Part shown: piece by piece, positions 22,513 through 34,096 of the stretch
Numbering within the stretch: the stretch's first letter is position 1
How the letters are laid out: each line of letters starts with the position of its first letter
From: Rosa chinensis
Lineage: Eukaryota; Streptophyta; Magnoliopsida; Rosales; Rosaceae
Length of the DNA: 64,000 bases
Assembly (NCBI RefSeq): GCF_002994745.2
Contig: NC_037090.1
Coordinates: forward strand, 33,896,501-33,960,500
Direction: 5' to 3'
Translations under genes and position numbers: made by a program
The notes under the pieces: generated by a model
Databases searched by the model: none
What the model saw: the letters and a program-made list of their open reading frames with translations, nothing else
What the model was told of the DNA's origin: nothing

Positions 22513-23395
22513 GCTGTTTCACTTCCACATTATTGAAGGAAAAAAAAAATCTTGTGGTGCAATCTCAGCCTTCGAAATTAAACATCGATTGATCTGGACC
22601 ATCGAAATAACTTATAAGTTTTCGAGTACAAATACCCCTTGGATCGGATCAAAGCTCAGAAACTTCAAGAAAAGCACAGAACACACAATCTGATTTCAAG
22701 ACCCGACAACCCGGAACCTTGACCAGACTATAACTTCTCCATTCGGGGACGATACGGCAGTAGACCACCAGCCTTGAACTCACCTTGATGGCGCCTACAA
22801 TTTCTTGAATTTAGTTTCTCTAAAGGACGAGAGATGGAGTCGATTCGAAGGAGAGAAGCTCTCGATTTTGCCGCGATTCTGATGCTTTTTTCCGTGACTC
22901 TGGCCACCATCAACAATGCATGAGGTATGAAATGTGAACTACTCTTTGAGCTCTACACGTTGGTATACATGGTTTTTTATTTCGACAAAGTTTTGAACGA
23001 GTTGAAATTTTTGGGCGGTACGGGCGATGCTGAAATTCCTGTTCATAGCTGCCATCGAGCTGATCGTCCTCTTCGTCTTCATTCACTGTACAACCCACCT
23101 GAGATCTTGGGTTAAAGAGCAAAGCACAAGACTCTCACCTCTTATTCTAATTTGAGAATAGTTCAAGAAACTGTGGAAGCTTGTTGTGAAATCGTTTTGA
23201 TAGGAGCATAAAATGCGACGTTTATAATGTTTATATTCCTATATTCTTTTAAGTTATTTCCTTTCACTTAATCATATTAACTTAATTTTCATTTTCTAGG
23301 TACTATGGAGTGAAGGAGATACTTTCGGAGGAAAATGAAGTCTCAAAGACAACAAATGATACAAGTAGGCATAAGTGGCCCAGATAAGGTTCTAA
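22508..23395. other. Unassigned region, possibly retroposed or old LTR-element sequence
   Basis: Moderate G/C content with short frames. One plus-strand stretch (about 23020-23155) reads MLKFLFIAAIELIVLFVFIH, which looks like a membrane segment, but I cannot support a gene model. The right end (from about 23,290) appears continuous with DNA to the right of the TIR element at 23396-24468. Confidence 0.35.
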
Positions 23396-24468
23396 AAATC
23401 GGCAACACCGTTCCGATTCTCTCCTAGTCGAGCGAGCTGGGCGCTGGGAATAAAGTCGGCCGCCTAGGCGGCTCTGGGGGTGGGCGCCTAGGCGCTTTCT
23501 GTCTTTTTTTATTTTTTTAAGGAAAACCTAAAACTAAATGAAAACCAAAACGGGACGAAATCACGAAATAGGGTTTCATTTTCTGGGTTCGAAATCAAGA
23601 AGGAACGCCGCTCCGTCGCTCCTTCGTCCCTCGATCAGTCTATTCTCAGGCTCTCAGTCTCTCTCCAAGTCTCCGGCCAGCTCTCCAGCTCTCCAGTTCG
23701 CCGGTAAACTGGACTTCCAGCTCGATTTTGTATCTCTCTGGGTTTTTGTCTTTCAATCGAATTTCTGGGTTTCTATCTCACAATTTCTGGGTTCACACTT
23801 TTCAGGGCTTTCTGGGTTCTATTTTAGGTTCGATTTCTGGGTTCAAGGCTTCAAGCTCGGTGATTCTTCAACCACGAAGCTTGGTGATTCACTTATTCTT
23901 CAAGCTCGATTTCTGGGTTCAAGGCTTGAAGCTCGGTGAATCTTCAACCTTGAAACTTGATGATTCTTCATGCTCGATTTCTGGGTTCAAACTTCAAACT
24001 CGGTGATTGTTGAAGCTCGATCGATTTTTGGGTTTTGGATTCGGTGATTGATTCTGCAAGCTCGGTGATTCTTCAATACATTGTGAGTCATTGTCTCAAA
24101 GTATCAAACTGTGAATGTTATAAACTGTGAATGTTATCAAACTATGAATGTTAAGTTGCTGGGTATTGTATTGAACTGTGATGAACTGATGACCCGTGTT
24201 GTTGATGAGTAGATGACTCATGGTTTCCGTTGTCTTGTAACTCTTTTTGTCTTGTTGAGTTGTTGATGAGAATCATGAGATTAAGTTTGATTGTTTGGAC
24301 TGTTCTGTTTTGGTCCTTTTGGACTAAGTTTCTGTGAGTCTGTGACAGGTTGTATACTTGTATGCTTAGATTAAAACCGCCTAGTCCCCGCCTAGGCTCC
24401 CGCCTAGGCCCCTAGACGCTAGTCCCCGGCATTCCGCCCGACTAGCGCCTAGCATTTTTTAGAACCTT
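23396..24468. mobile_element. TIR element with AAGGTTCTAAAAA ends (1073 bp)
   Basis: The left end AAGGTTCTAAAAATCGGC is mirrored at the right end (...TTTTTTAGAACCTT). Both subterminal parts are full of CGCCTAGGCG/GACTAGCGCC pieces. The interior (23,530-24,080) resembles a copied gene 5' region and carries degenerate repeats of about 25-50 bp (TTCTGGGTTCAAGGCTT, AAGCTCGGTGATTCTTCAA). No exact target duplication was found, so the superfamily (hAT-like or MITE) is open. Confidence 0.6.
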
Positions 24469-25586
24469 GGGTGCAGAAATGAGCAAGAATGGCGAATTGA
24501 TAGTATTTCCAATCCTATTAAGAAAATGAATCCAATTGGAGAAGGATTCAGAGGCTGATATCGCTGAACTAGGAGTCCTACTTGAATAAGAAAACCTAAT
24601 CCAAGTTGGACTAGAAAACATGTTGATATGAGGAGTTCTGATGATGCTAGGAGACCTGAGTGGATTAAGAGACATCAACGAAAATTCATGAAACTTCTAG
24701 AAGATGTGTGAACGTCATGTGCAAAGGAGGTGGACGTGCAAGCAATATTTAATATGGAAAGAAGGATAAATATCAAATAAGGATTCCTGATTGCATGCCT
24801 ATCATTGCCATGCATTCTAAATGGATCTAGGAGATTCATATGACGTCTAAAGCCATCAAGAGTACATATTGTACAAGTTTGGAGATGTGATGCAGATTTG
24901 ATGATGTGGAATTATTTAATTGGTCCAAGAATTTGTCAACCTATCAAAAAATACCAAGGCAAACCTATGCTATTCTGGAGTTGGAAAACTAAAGTAAACA
25001 TGGATTACAACTCAAGGCTAGATGCCTCAATATAAATACCCCTTTGTTAGACATCTACCTTCACCATTCACTCTACAATTTTAGTAATTCATCCATTGTT
25101 CTCTCTAGTTTCCAGTTTTCACATCATAAGGAAGCTTTTCCGTGACATCCACCTCTCCTAGCAGTCGTCACCACCTTGTGATGCCACCTTGGAGCTGCTT
25201 TGGATGTTTGGGACATCATCAAAGGTTGTTCACAAAACAATCATCATTTGTTCTTTGTACTAGAATTTCTGCTTTTGATTTTCTTTTGTTTAATATGAAA
25301 TTATGAGGAACTAAACTCTTTGTTGGGGGCAATTTTGAAGCCCCACACTATGTGAAATTCATTTTTATGTGTACTTGAATGCTTTGGTATCCCGAGATTA
25401 TGAGTTGATCAATTGATTTTTTTTTCATAGAAAACTTTTATATGTTCTTGTTCTTTGGTTGCAAACTTAGAATGATTGCATGTAATTGGAGATAGTAATT
25501 AGGTCAAAGCTTTGTGACCCTAATTCGAATAAGTAGTAAAGACTTTGGGCAAAGGTCAAAATCAATTGGTTTATTGAATAGGCATG
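24469..25586 (+). mobile_element. Host Athila-like element, LTR segment 1
   Basis: Removing the three younger insertions and their target duplications makes 24469-25586, 31923-32152, 42048-42551 and 54075-54169 one continuous stretch, ending at an Athila-type primer site. So this is probably the LTR of the Athila-like element whose gag follows at 54,339. A TATAAATA at about 25030 may be its promoter. The 5' boundary of the LTR was not found and may lie left of 23,396. No genes. Confidence 0.45.
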
Positions 25587-26103
25587 TGTACTTACATGAG
25601 GATTTTCCAAGCATAATTAGCTATAATGAGCCATGCTCATGTTACCGCTAGTGGTACCAACTCCCACCAGCGGAGTGATCTACGGAAACACAGTGAAGCA
25701 GGCTACCACCTGAGCCCCGGCTCACCCTCAGATCACCGCCGACGCGCAGCCACGCACCGCCACGTGCAGCGTCAAGATAGCATCAGAAGCTGGGAACTGA
25801 AGCATATCAGTCCCACATCGAAAACATGGAAGAAGTCAGCCTCTTCCCCACCTATAAAAGGTTATCTCCTCTCTCCTCATTAATTACGCATTTACTACTT
25901 ACCTACTGTTATTCTATCAACATAAATACATTGACTAACTTAAGCATCGAAGAAGAGAAGACCGCCCAGCGCGGTCTCCCTTTGACGCCCTGTGTATTTT
26001 ACTTGACAGGTAGCGGAAGAATTGATTACATCACAAGTAGCAGTCCGCCCATCGGACCAGCATTAACAAAGATTTAGCCACCGCTGAATCTTAGACATTA
26101 ACA
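25587..26103 (+). repeat. 5' LTR of element 1
   Basis: Starts TGTACTTACATGAG and ends TTAGACATTAACA. It contains a TATAAAAGG box (about 25855) within the LTR and the palindromic CCGCCCAGCGCGG. Nearly collinear with 31411-31917. Confidence 0.95.
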
Positions 26104-26122
26104 TTGGCACCGTCTGTGGGAA
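26104..26122 (+). promoter_or_regulatory. Primer-binding site of element 1
   Basis: TTGGCACCGTCTGTGGGAA directly follows the LTR end, a form of the TGGCGCCGTCTGTGGG site common in plant Tat elements, with one difference. Confidence 0.75.
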
Positions 26123-26158
26123 TCCTTGAACAAAGGTCATCCCACCACAACAATCACC

Positions 26159-27890
26159 ATGACTAACGGTAGAGGGGAAAATGCTGAGGAGCAAGCGGAT
26201 CAATCTGCCAACCCCCATCCCACCAACCCCGCGACTTACATTAACCCAGCAGTTAACATTAACCGAGCACTATTCAACACTTCGGTCAACCCTAGCGTGG
26301 AACCCAGGGCTCATCCCAGGTCCCGCTGACCCAAACTGCAGAGGAGGCCCGACCAGGCAGCAGTCGCCCACCAGGCCAGGATCTCGCCTCTATGTATGAG
26401 CTGGCATTGGCGGGCCTCCATAAGGCAAACAGGGAGGGCGAACACGAACCAGAGAGAAGGCCGAAGCCCAAAAGCAGGTGGCCACGCTGATGTCAAAATT
26501 CGACGAACTAAAGAAGGCGCTGGAGGCAAACGCTAACCCATCACAGAGTGAGCAATCACAGAGCACTAGGTGTAGTCCACCCAATACCAGCGGATTGGTA
26601 CCTGCACCAATTGTACAGATGCAGATACCGCTCAACCCACCAGAGTTAAGAGGGATGGGACCACCTCCCTTGCCCCGACTAATGTTGGAACAGGAGGCAG
26701 AGTCGCAACCAAGCACCAACCGCTCCGAGACCAGGGCTAGAACTGAGGGTAATCCGCCTAACCCCAGGCGGGAGCCGGTGCAGAGGAACTTCCAGGCAAG
26801 ACCCGTTAGCGACGCAACCGCCCTAATCCTGGAAAAGATGCAACAATTAGAGCAAAGGCTAATCCGGGCGGAGGCAGGAGCCCTAGCGCCAATTCCAAAT
26901 CCGCTATTTGCGTCCAGGCCATGGTCATTCACCGCTAGGATCCTGCATGCCGTCAGACCAGCACATGCAAAGACACCAAAAATGCCACATTATGGCGGCA
27001 TGACTGATCCCTTTGTCCATATGGACACATTAAAAAAAGTCACTAACAACAAGGGATTTGATGATGCCACCCTCTGCTACTTGTTCAACGAAACGTTAGA
27101 CAGTGAGGCAATAAGCTGGTTCTTTGAATGCCCCCAGGATCCATCGACTCATTCCACACACTGTCAAACGCTTTCCTGTCTCGGTTCTTCCTGTTGGTCA
27201 CCAGACATCACAACACAACCCAACTGTTCAATGTCAAGCAGGGCGCAGAGGAAACATTAAAGGCATTTGTCACCAGGTGGCGAGTGGCAGCATCTTAGTG
27301 TTGTGATCTTGATAAAACAATGGCATTGGCATCCTTCAAGCAGGGACTTCTGAAGGGACCATTTCTCTATCATCTCAATTACAATCATCCAAACGCTGCG
27401 TATGACCATGTCATGAGCGAAGCCGTCATCCATGCCCAGGCAGAATTCATCACATGTGGAGAAACCCTACCATCATCGCCAACGCCAGAAAAGTCCACTC
27501 AGCCCTCCTCCAACCATCAGGAGATCGCTAACAAAACCTCTGCTAACCCACCAACTGATAAGAAGAGAGAGTGGCAACAAGACAATTACCAGAACAAGCG
27601 GCAAAAGGACCAGCATTACAACAAGGGCAACCGCTCATCCCACAGGGATAACCGTAACAAACAGACGGAGTCCTCCCAACGGTACGCAGTGTTTACAGTC
27701 CTCACCGCCTCGTATGAAGAGATATACGACCAGTGTAAAGACCAGATCCCACCGCCACCCTCAAGAAAGTACCCAAGAATGGGAAAACCAAGAAACACTG
27801 GCAAGTGGTGTAAATACCACGAGGACAGCACCACAACAGCAACAATTGCAAAGCTCTCAAAACGGCTATTGAGACTTTGTATTATGATGG
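26159..27890 (+). pseudogene. Element 1 gag, frame-broken
   Basis: ATG 26159 opens MTNGRGENAEEQADQSANPH. Open pieces follow at 26478-27260 (coiled-coil-like start, then retrotransposon-gag region GMTDPFVHMDTLKKV, CYLFNETLDSEAISWFFECP) and 27320-27907 (LASFKQGLLKGPFLYHLN; basic region; KWCKYHEDS). The zinc-binding motif, which is CKYHEDSGHNTNNC in element 2, is destroyed here by an indel. At least three frameshifts and one stop interrupt it. Confidence 0.85.
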
Positions 27891-28905
27891 TAAGTTGGAA
27901 CAGTTAAAGGTGCGTCAGCCTCCACCTGTGGTCGCTAACATCGAAACCATGCACCGCATCAACACCATCGACGGCGGCGCTCTAATCACCAATATGTCTC
28001 ATAGGGCAAGAAAGAGCTATGCACGCGCTAACCACCCCAAAGAAATTTGCAACATCTGCTATGAGAGATCCGCTAAGCTCCCAAAGTCTGGTTGGGAACC
28101 TATCACCTTCTCGGAGGAGGAGGAGGAGCGCGAAGTGCTTCTACCCCACGACGATCCATTCTTGATCGACGTCATGTTCGATAAATGGTCTGTGGGGAGG
28201 GTCATTGTTGACAGCGGATCCGCTGTCAATGTCATCTTCAATAACTGCTACAACCAACTCCAAGATTATGAGCCATTGCTCAGCTTCTCCGGTGACGTCA
28301 CGCAACCACTTGGTTCTGACTACATGCGCCTAGCCATCAGCGCTAGCCCATGCACAGTGGAGATACTTACGGAGTTCATAGTCGTTGATTGCTTCAATTC
28401 ATATAATGCCATCATTGGTCGATCGGCACTCAACAAGCTCAAGTGCATCATAGCCGGATACATGCTTCTCATGAAGTTCCCCATACCCAACGGGACAGGC
28501 TGTGTGAAAGGAAGTCAACAACTGGCACGAGAATGTTATTCAACGACTGTGGCACGGTCAACGTGCCGCCATGAGATCCTAGCGGTAGGAAACCATGCAC
28601 CAGCACCAAATATCTTTGAAGACCCTAGGGATGACGAGGATAAATATGTAAAAAAGGAACCTGTCAACCCAGAAACATCCTTGAAGGTTATCAGTATCTC
28701 CGACGAGCACCCTGAGCAGACAGTCCTCATAGGTGCTCAGCTAGCCCCAGAGATAGCGGCAGAGCTCACTCAGTTTCTACGTGACAACGCCGTCGTCTTT
28801 GCATGGTCCTATGCTGATATGCTAGGCATCTCCCCTGAAATCATCACGCACAAGTTGAGCATAAAACCATCCTTCTATCCGGTCAAGCAAGATATCGTGC
28901 AATAG
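27891..28905 (+). pseudogene. Element 1 protease region
   Basis: The frame 27877-28905 contains the aspartic-protease signature VIVDSGSAVNVIF and the downstream AIIGRSALNKL. It is followed by the PR-RT linker (FLRDNAVVFAWSYADMLGIS), ending in a premature stop after PVKQDIVQ where about 20 nt present in element 2 are missing. A dimeric retropepsin would process Gag-Pol. Confidence 0.85.
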
Positions 28906-30223
28906 GGGAAGAGGTCGCCAAGCTGCAGGGCATTGGATTCATCCTCCAAGTCAATTACCCTCAGTGGATCTCCAACCTGGTCATGGTCAAGAAACCCAGC
29001 GGCAAGTGGCGGATGTGTGTAGACTTCAAGGGTCTTAACAAGGCATGCCCTAAGGATAGTTTCCCGCTACCCCGCATCGACCAACTGGTCGACGCTACAG
29101 CAGGACATGAGCTGCTCAGCATGATGGACGCCTTCTCAGGATATAATCAAATCAAGATGCACCCCGGCGACCAAGAGTGCACCACCTTCACAACCAACAA
29201 AGGCTTATACTGTTACAATGTCATGCCTTTTGGTTTGAAGAATGCCGGTGCAACTTATCAGCGGTTGATGAATGCCATGTTCGCTGAGCATCTCGACAAG
29301 ATCATAGAGTTTACGTAGACGACATGTTGGTCAAAAGCATTAGGGTCAGCAGACATGTAGCAAACCTCCGAATCATATTCGCCATTCTCTTGGCCTATGG
29401 TATGCGCCTCAACCCAGAAAAATATTTCTTTGGCGTCACCGCTAGCAAATTTCTGGGCTACATCATCAATGAACGGGACATAGAGGCCAACCCTGACAAG
29501 GTGCAAGCCATCCTCAACATGAAGTCCCCAGAATGGAAGGTGCACGTACAGAGCCTCCAAGGGAAGTTGACCGCCCTTTCTCGGTTCATCTCCAGACTGA
29601 CCGACATGTGCCTCCCATTTTTCAAAGTTCTAAAGAGGACCCACAAAAAAGAAATTGACTGGACCCCATACTGTGAGGTGGAATTCCAGAGCTTGAAGGA
29701 GTACTTGGCAGCAGTCCCACTTCTTTCCATTCCTGTGCAAGGGGAGATAATGTACATCTACTTGGCGGTATCACCATCAGCGGTAAGCTACACTATTGTA
29801 CGACGAGAGGGCCAGGAGGAGCTCTCAGTATTCTACGCCAGCAGAGGCATGAACGGGGCGGAGATATGGTATACCTCCCTGGAGCAGCTCGCTCTCGCAC
29901 TCATTGTCGCCGCCAGACGCCTCCGCCAGTATTTTCAGGCCCACACAATTCATGTCTTAACAAATCAACCACTAAGGCAGGTAATGCAGAGCCCTGAACA
30001 CTCAGGGCACCTTAGTAAGTGGGCCATCGAGCTCAGCGAGTTTGACATTGACTACAAGCCAAGGACCGCCATGAAAGGCCAGGCGGTAGCAGATTTCATC
30101 GCTGAACTCACTAAGCATCAAGATGAGCCCAACTTGAGGACAGAGGCCAACATGGAAGTGGTAACTGCTGAAGAACCAGCCCCTCACCAACAGTCAGATT
30201 GGAACCTCCACGTGGACGGCTAA
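28906..30223 (+). pseudogene. Element 1 reverse transcriptase and first RNase H
   Basis: RT core: MVKKPSGKWRMCVDFKGLNK, FPLPRIDQLVDATAG, MDAFSGYNQI, MPFGLKNAGATYQRLMN. At about 29309 one G is missing compared with element 2, so the catalytic YVDD falls out of frame and a stop follows; the frame resumes at MLVKSI. The connection and RNase H region (LTNQPLRQVMQSPEHSGHLS, KWAIELSEFDIDYKPRTAMK) is intact to the HVDG stop. Confidence 0.88.
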
Positions 30224-30680
30224 GCTTGCGCTAAGGCCTGCGGCGCCGGAGTGATCTTGACAGGACCAGGGGGACTAAACGTGGAATACGCGTTAAAATT
30301 CAATTTCAAAGCCTCAAACAACATGGCGGAGTATGAAGCGCTCATCACAGGCTTACTCCTCGCCATCGACTCAGGGGCTGACAGTGTCAATATATTCAGC
30401 GACTCCCAGCTAGTCGTTAACTAGGTCAACGACAGCTTCCAGGCCAAGGACCAGCAGTTAGTGGCATACTTGGGGTACGTAAAGACACTCCTAAAAAAAT
30501 TTAAATTTCACATCATCACACAGATCCCCAGGGAAAAGAACGCCAAGGCTGATTCGCTGGTATGACTGGCAACCGCTCAACCACACCAAAGTCCAGAGGA
30601 CAGAAGGGTGGAATGCCTTGACAAGCCAAGCATCACCAAAACCCTAGCGGAGATTTTTAATATCGAGGTTAATCCCAGCT
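30180..30680 (+). pseudogene. Element 1 second (archaeal-type) RNase H
   Basis: Starts WNLHVDG with a TAA where Ser is expected (30221-30223), continuing in frame as GAGVILTGPGGLNVEYALKF, NNMAEYEALITGLLLAI and FSDSQLVVN. A TAG (about 30423) interrupts it. It ends with the region before the integrase. This additional RNase H is the hallmark of Tat elements. It carries at least four stops in this copy. Confidence 0.8.
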
Positions 30681-30682
30681 AG

Positions 30683-31213
30683 ATGGATGAAATCATCGAA
30701 TATAAGCTCAATAGGACGCTGCCAGCAGACAAGGTCAAGGCGCGGCAACTTAAGCTTTACCGCCAGGGGTTCACCCACCCCAACCTCCGATGTCTGACCC
30801 CAGAAGAGGGAAAAGTCGTTCTTACAATGATACACGCCGGGGAATGTGGAAACCACTCGGGTGCCAGATCTCTGGCCAATAGCATAATGCGACAAGGCTA
30901 CTTCTGGCCCACGCTCGGCGACGACGCCAGAAGGGTGTCAAGGTCTTGCCACAAATGTCAACAATACGCTGACCTCCCCCATGCCCCGGCGGAACCCCTG
31001 TTAATCATTATCGGCCCATGGATCCACTCCACGTGGGGCCTGGACTTGCTTGGCAAATTCCCAACTGCCAAGGCCCAGTTCAAGTACATCATTGTCGCCA
31101 TCGACTACAACAGTAAATGGATAGAGGTGGAACCGCTGACGGCAATAACTACCGCCAAGGTAACTCACTTCCTTTGGAAGAACATCTATTGCCGCTACGG
31201 AGGTCTATCTTAA
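30683..31213 (+). pseudogene. Element 1 integrase, C-terminal two thirds deleted
   Basis: Contains the HHCC zinc domain (IHAGECGNHSGARSLANSIM, CHKCQQYA) and the first catalytic Asp region (LDLLGKFPTAKAQFKYIIVA). It stops after CRYGG at a deletion joint at about 31205-31213. The rest of the DDE core and the C-terminal domain are gone. Confidence 0.85.
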
Positions 31214-31390
31214 CCGGGGAGTGGGGGACTCCCTGGGAGGGCCTAGCAGGGGCCCACCCGAAAGGGTATAAAGCGTTTTCTCAGTAAGTTCATGGTTGAC
31301 AACGCACTGACACTAATTATGTTTTTGCAAGTCTAGCGGAAGTAACGCTTCAAACCGTTAGACAACTCCCCAACCAAAATTGCCCTCCTT

Positions 31391-31410
31391 GACTGGGGAC
31401 TTGGGGGACT
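31391..31410 (+). promoter_or_regulatory. Polypurine tract of element 1
   Basis: GACTGGGGACTTGGGGGACT lies directly before the 3' LTR. The same core precedes the 3' LTRs of elements 2 and 3. Confidence 0.8.
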
Positions 31411-31917
31411 TGTACTTACATGAGCATTTGCCAAGCATAATTAGCTATAATGAGCCACGCTCATGCTACCTCTAGCAGTACCAACTTCCACCAGTGGTGT
31501 GACCTATGGAAACACAACCAAGTAGGCTACCGCCTGAGCCCCAGCTCACCCCCAGATCACCGCAGACGCGCCGCATCAAGATAGCATCAGAAGCTCTAGA
31601 AGCTAGGAACTGAAGCATATCAGTCCCACATCGAAAACATGGAAGAGGTCAGCCTCTTCCCCACCTATAAAAGGTTCTCTCCTCTCTCTCCTCATTAATT
31701 ACGCATTTACTACTTACCTACTGTTATTCTGTCAACAAAAATACACTGACTAACTTAGGCATCGGAAAGAGAAGATCGCCCAACGCGGTCTCCCTTTGAC
31801 GCCCTGTGTATTTTACTTGACAGGTAGTGGAAGAATTGATTACATCACAAGTAGCGGTCCACCCATCGGACCAGCGTTAACCAAGATTTAGCCACCGCTG
31901 AATCTTAGACATTAACA
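31411..31917 (+). repeat. 3' LTR of element 1
   Basis: Collinear with the 5' LTR, with scattered differences and a roughly 15-bp gap in the G/C-rich block. Followed by the target copy GCATG. Confidence 0.95.
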
Positions 31918-31922
31918 GCATG

Positions 31923-32152
31923 CTTTGTGTACTAGGATTAATGCAATTATTGACCAAACTTTCACTTGCTCTTAATGATTCAAATTTTTTTTAAGATATG
32001 ATTGCTTTTATCAATATGTTAATTTAGTGCTTTGCTAAATTAATTGTGCAAAGGAAAGGCAAATAAAGGATATTGGTTGCTTTGATCTTTGTTTCTTGGT
32101 TGATATATATCTTCTCATGGAATTAGTAAAGGATTGTAGGATGCATATCATG
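31923..32152 (+). mobile_element. Host Athila-like element, LTR segment 2
   Basis: 230 bp of A/T-rich DNA between elements 1 and 2, continuous with 25586 on the left and 42048 on the right once the insertions are removed. No gene. Confidence 0.45.
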
Positions 32153-32658
32153 TGTTAATGTCTAAAGTTCAGCGGTAGCTGAACCTAGGTTAACGCTAAT
32201 CCGATGGGCGGACCGCTACTTGTGATGTTCTCAGGGCTTCCGCTACCTGTCAAGTAAAATACAGAGAGAGACCGCGTTGGGCGGTCTTCTTCTCTCCGAT
32301 GCCTAAGTTAGTCAATGTATTTATGTTGACATAGTAACAGTATGTGAGTAGTAAATGCGTAATTAATGAGGAGAGAGGAGAGAACCTTTTATAGGTGAGG
32401 AGGGAGCTAATCTTCTCCATGTTTTAGATGTGGGACTGACGTGCTTCAGTCCCCAGCTTCTGGAGCTTCTGATGCTGTCTTGGCGCGGCGCGTGGCGGTG
32501 CGTCGGCGGTGATCTGGAGGTAAGCCGGGGCTCAGGCGGTAGCCTGCTTGGCTGTGTTCCCGTAGGTCACTCCTTTGGCGGGAGTTGGCACCTGCTGGCG
32601 ATAGTATGAGCGTGGTTCATTATAGCTAATTATGCTTGCAAATGCCTATGTAAGTACA
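32153..32658 (-). repeat. 3' LTR of element 2
   Basis: 506 bp; in element sense TGTACTTACATAGGCATTTG to ...TAGACATTAACA. Clearly homologous to the LTRs of element 1. Confidence 0.93.
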
Positions 32659-33133
32659 AGTCCCCCAAGTCCCCAGTCAAGGAGGGCAATCTTGGTTGGG
32701 GAGTTGCATAGCGGTTCAAAGCGTTACTTCCACTAGACTTGCAAGAGCATAATTAGCGTCAATGCGTTGTCAGCCATGGACTTACTGAGCAAAAGCTTTG
32801 TACCCTTTCGGGTGGGCCCCTGCTAGGCCCCCCAGGGAGTCCTCCACTCCCCGGCGAAGATAGATCTCCATTTGGTCGGTAAATTGTTTGTTGAGGGGAG
32901 CTGCGCTGAGCAGAGGGTGTTGGGTAGCGAGCCTAAGCTTTTGGTACCCGAGTGGCGGGGGTCAACGTGCCTGATCAGGGTTGTCGTAGACTGTTGACGT
33001 GTCCCCTTGTCCCGGAGGACATTGGTTTGACTGCAACGCCGCGTTGCGGTCTTTGTTAAAGTGAGGACCTGCCTGGCGGTAGCCTGGTGAATGGCGTTGC
33101 GGTCAGCGGTAATGGTCTTCCAAGGTGCCGAGG
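32659..33133 (-). other. Polypurine tract and 3' spacer of element 2
   Basis: In element sense the tract GACTGGGGACTTGGGGGACT ends at 32659, next to the LTR. A second similar motif (GGGGAGTGGAGGACT, around 32840-32855) lies upstream, as in element 1. The rest is non-coding. Confidence 0.7.
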
Positions 33134-33316
33134 GAGAAGTCTCGCTAGCGGTGTTGCGCTTAGCGGAGGCTATCTCGCTTGCAAGATGGAAAGGGGAGAA
33201 GTTCCGCTAGCGGAGTTGCGCATAGCGGATACTATCTCGCTTGCAAGATGAAAGGGGAGAAGTTCCGCTAGCGGAGTTGCGCTTAGCGGAGACTATCTCA
33301 CTTGCTCCCAATGAAT
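33134..33316. repeat. Three tandem copies of a 61-62-bp minisatellite
   Basis: Units start at 33134, 33196 and 33257 (GAGAAGTTCCGCTAGCGG...). Each has the palindrome CCGCTAGCGG or a variant and TAGCGGA, and differs from the next by a few bases. Confidence 0.85.
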
Positions 33317-33439
33317 GATTATTTTCCTTTTTGATGGTTACCTTGTACAGACTCTTCGTGTGACGGCGTTCGACATGTGGCCCACATGTATTGGGTTAGC
33401 TTGTGGATTTATGTCTGTGCAGCACGCCCGTCGCCTCGC

Positions 33440-34096
33440 CATAAATGCGGGTAATTATTGATTTTGTAACCGAGACGTCGTCTCGGTTAATCCTGAGAGT
33501 AAGTGTAAGTGTGGGGCACGTGTACGGTTATCGTGCGATGTCGTTTTTTAGCGGACGGTCAAGATTGGGTTGATGTTGACATAAAAGAGAGGGAAACCTG
33601 GTGGTTTGGCACTTTGCACTTTGATCTAGTATCGTCGTCTTCAAGCTTCGCTTTGCGTTCCGAGAAGCAGATTGCTACGATTCCCTGTAGTTATCGACCT
33701 TTGAAGCACGAAGATCTCCTTCAGTGAAGACAAGCGCCCTCGATCGCAACCAAGCCTTCACCTTTGAGATTGGTATCTTGAATCCCATCCCTGTTTTATT
33801 GGATTTCTGTGTTTGCTTTTGTTAGTTTCTGGGTTTTTGGATTTGGGGTACTATCTGTTCCTCCCCGGTGTGCTCTGAGGGTGTAAAGCGAGTTTTGGGG
33901 ATGGGTTTTGGTGTTTGATAGAGAGTTGTGGTTTAGGGATATGCTAGATGGTCGAATATGGGTTGAGTACATGGGTGTGTTTTGTTCTTGTTTTGGCATT
34001 TTCTGGGCAATTGTTCTTGATGTTCTTGGATGCAACTGATAAAGGGATAGCTTAGATCCTGTGCAAATTGACTGGTTTGGGTTTTAGGGTTTTGGG
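33440..34096 (+). promoter_or_regulatory. Putative promoter and 5'UTR intron of the antisense gene
   Basis: Upstream of ATG 34097 are GAGACGTCGTCTC (palindromic, about 33471-33483) and GGGCACGTGTAC (G-box). Further on is an intron-like stretch from a GTATCTTG donor (about 33770) to GGGTTTTAG at about 34,090. The layout resembles an ordinary plant 5' leader. All roles are inferred. Confidence 0.4.

Larger units (their letters stand above)
25587..31917 (+). mobile_element. Ty3 Tat-lineage retrotransposon, element 1 (6.3 kb)
   Basis: LTRs of 517 and 507 bp, primer site, gag, protease, RT, two RNase H domains, integrase N-terminal part, polypurine tract. The target duplication GCATG is perfect (25582-25586, 31918-31922). 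The dual RNase H (including the HVDG-type archaeal-like one) marks the Tat lineage. It has lost the end of integrase and everything between integrase and the 3' end except about 200 bp, and it carries frameshifts and stops throughout. Confidence 0.93.

Noticed and set aside
22833..22922. Short plus-strand frame MESIRRREALDFAAILMLFS
   Set aside because: Only about 29 codons and no supporting splice structure; not enough for a gene call.
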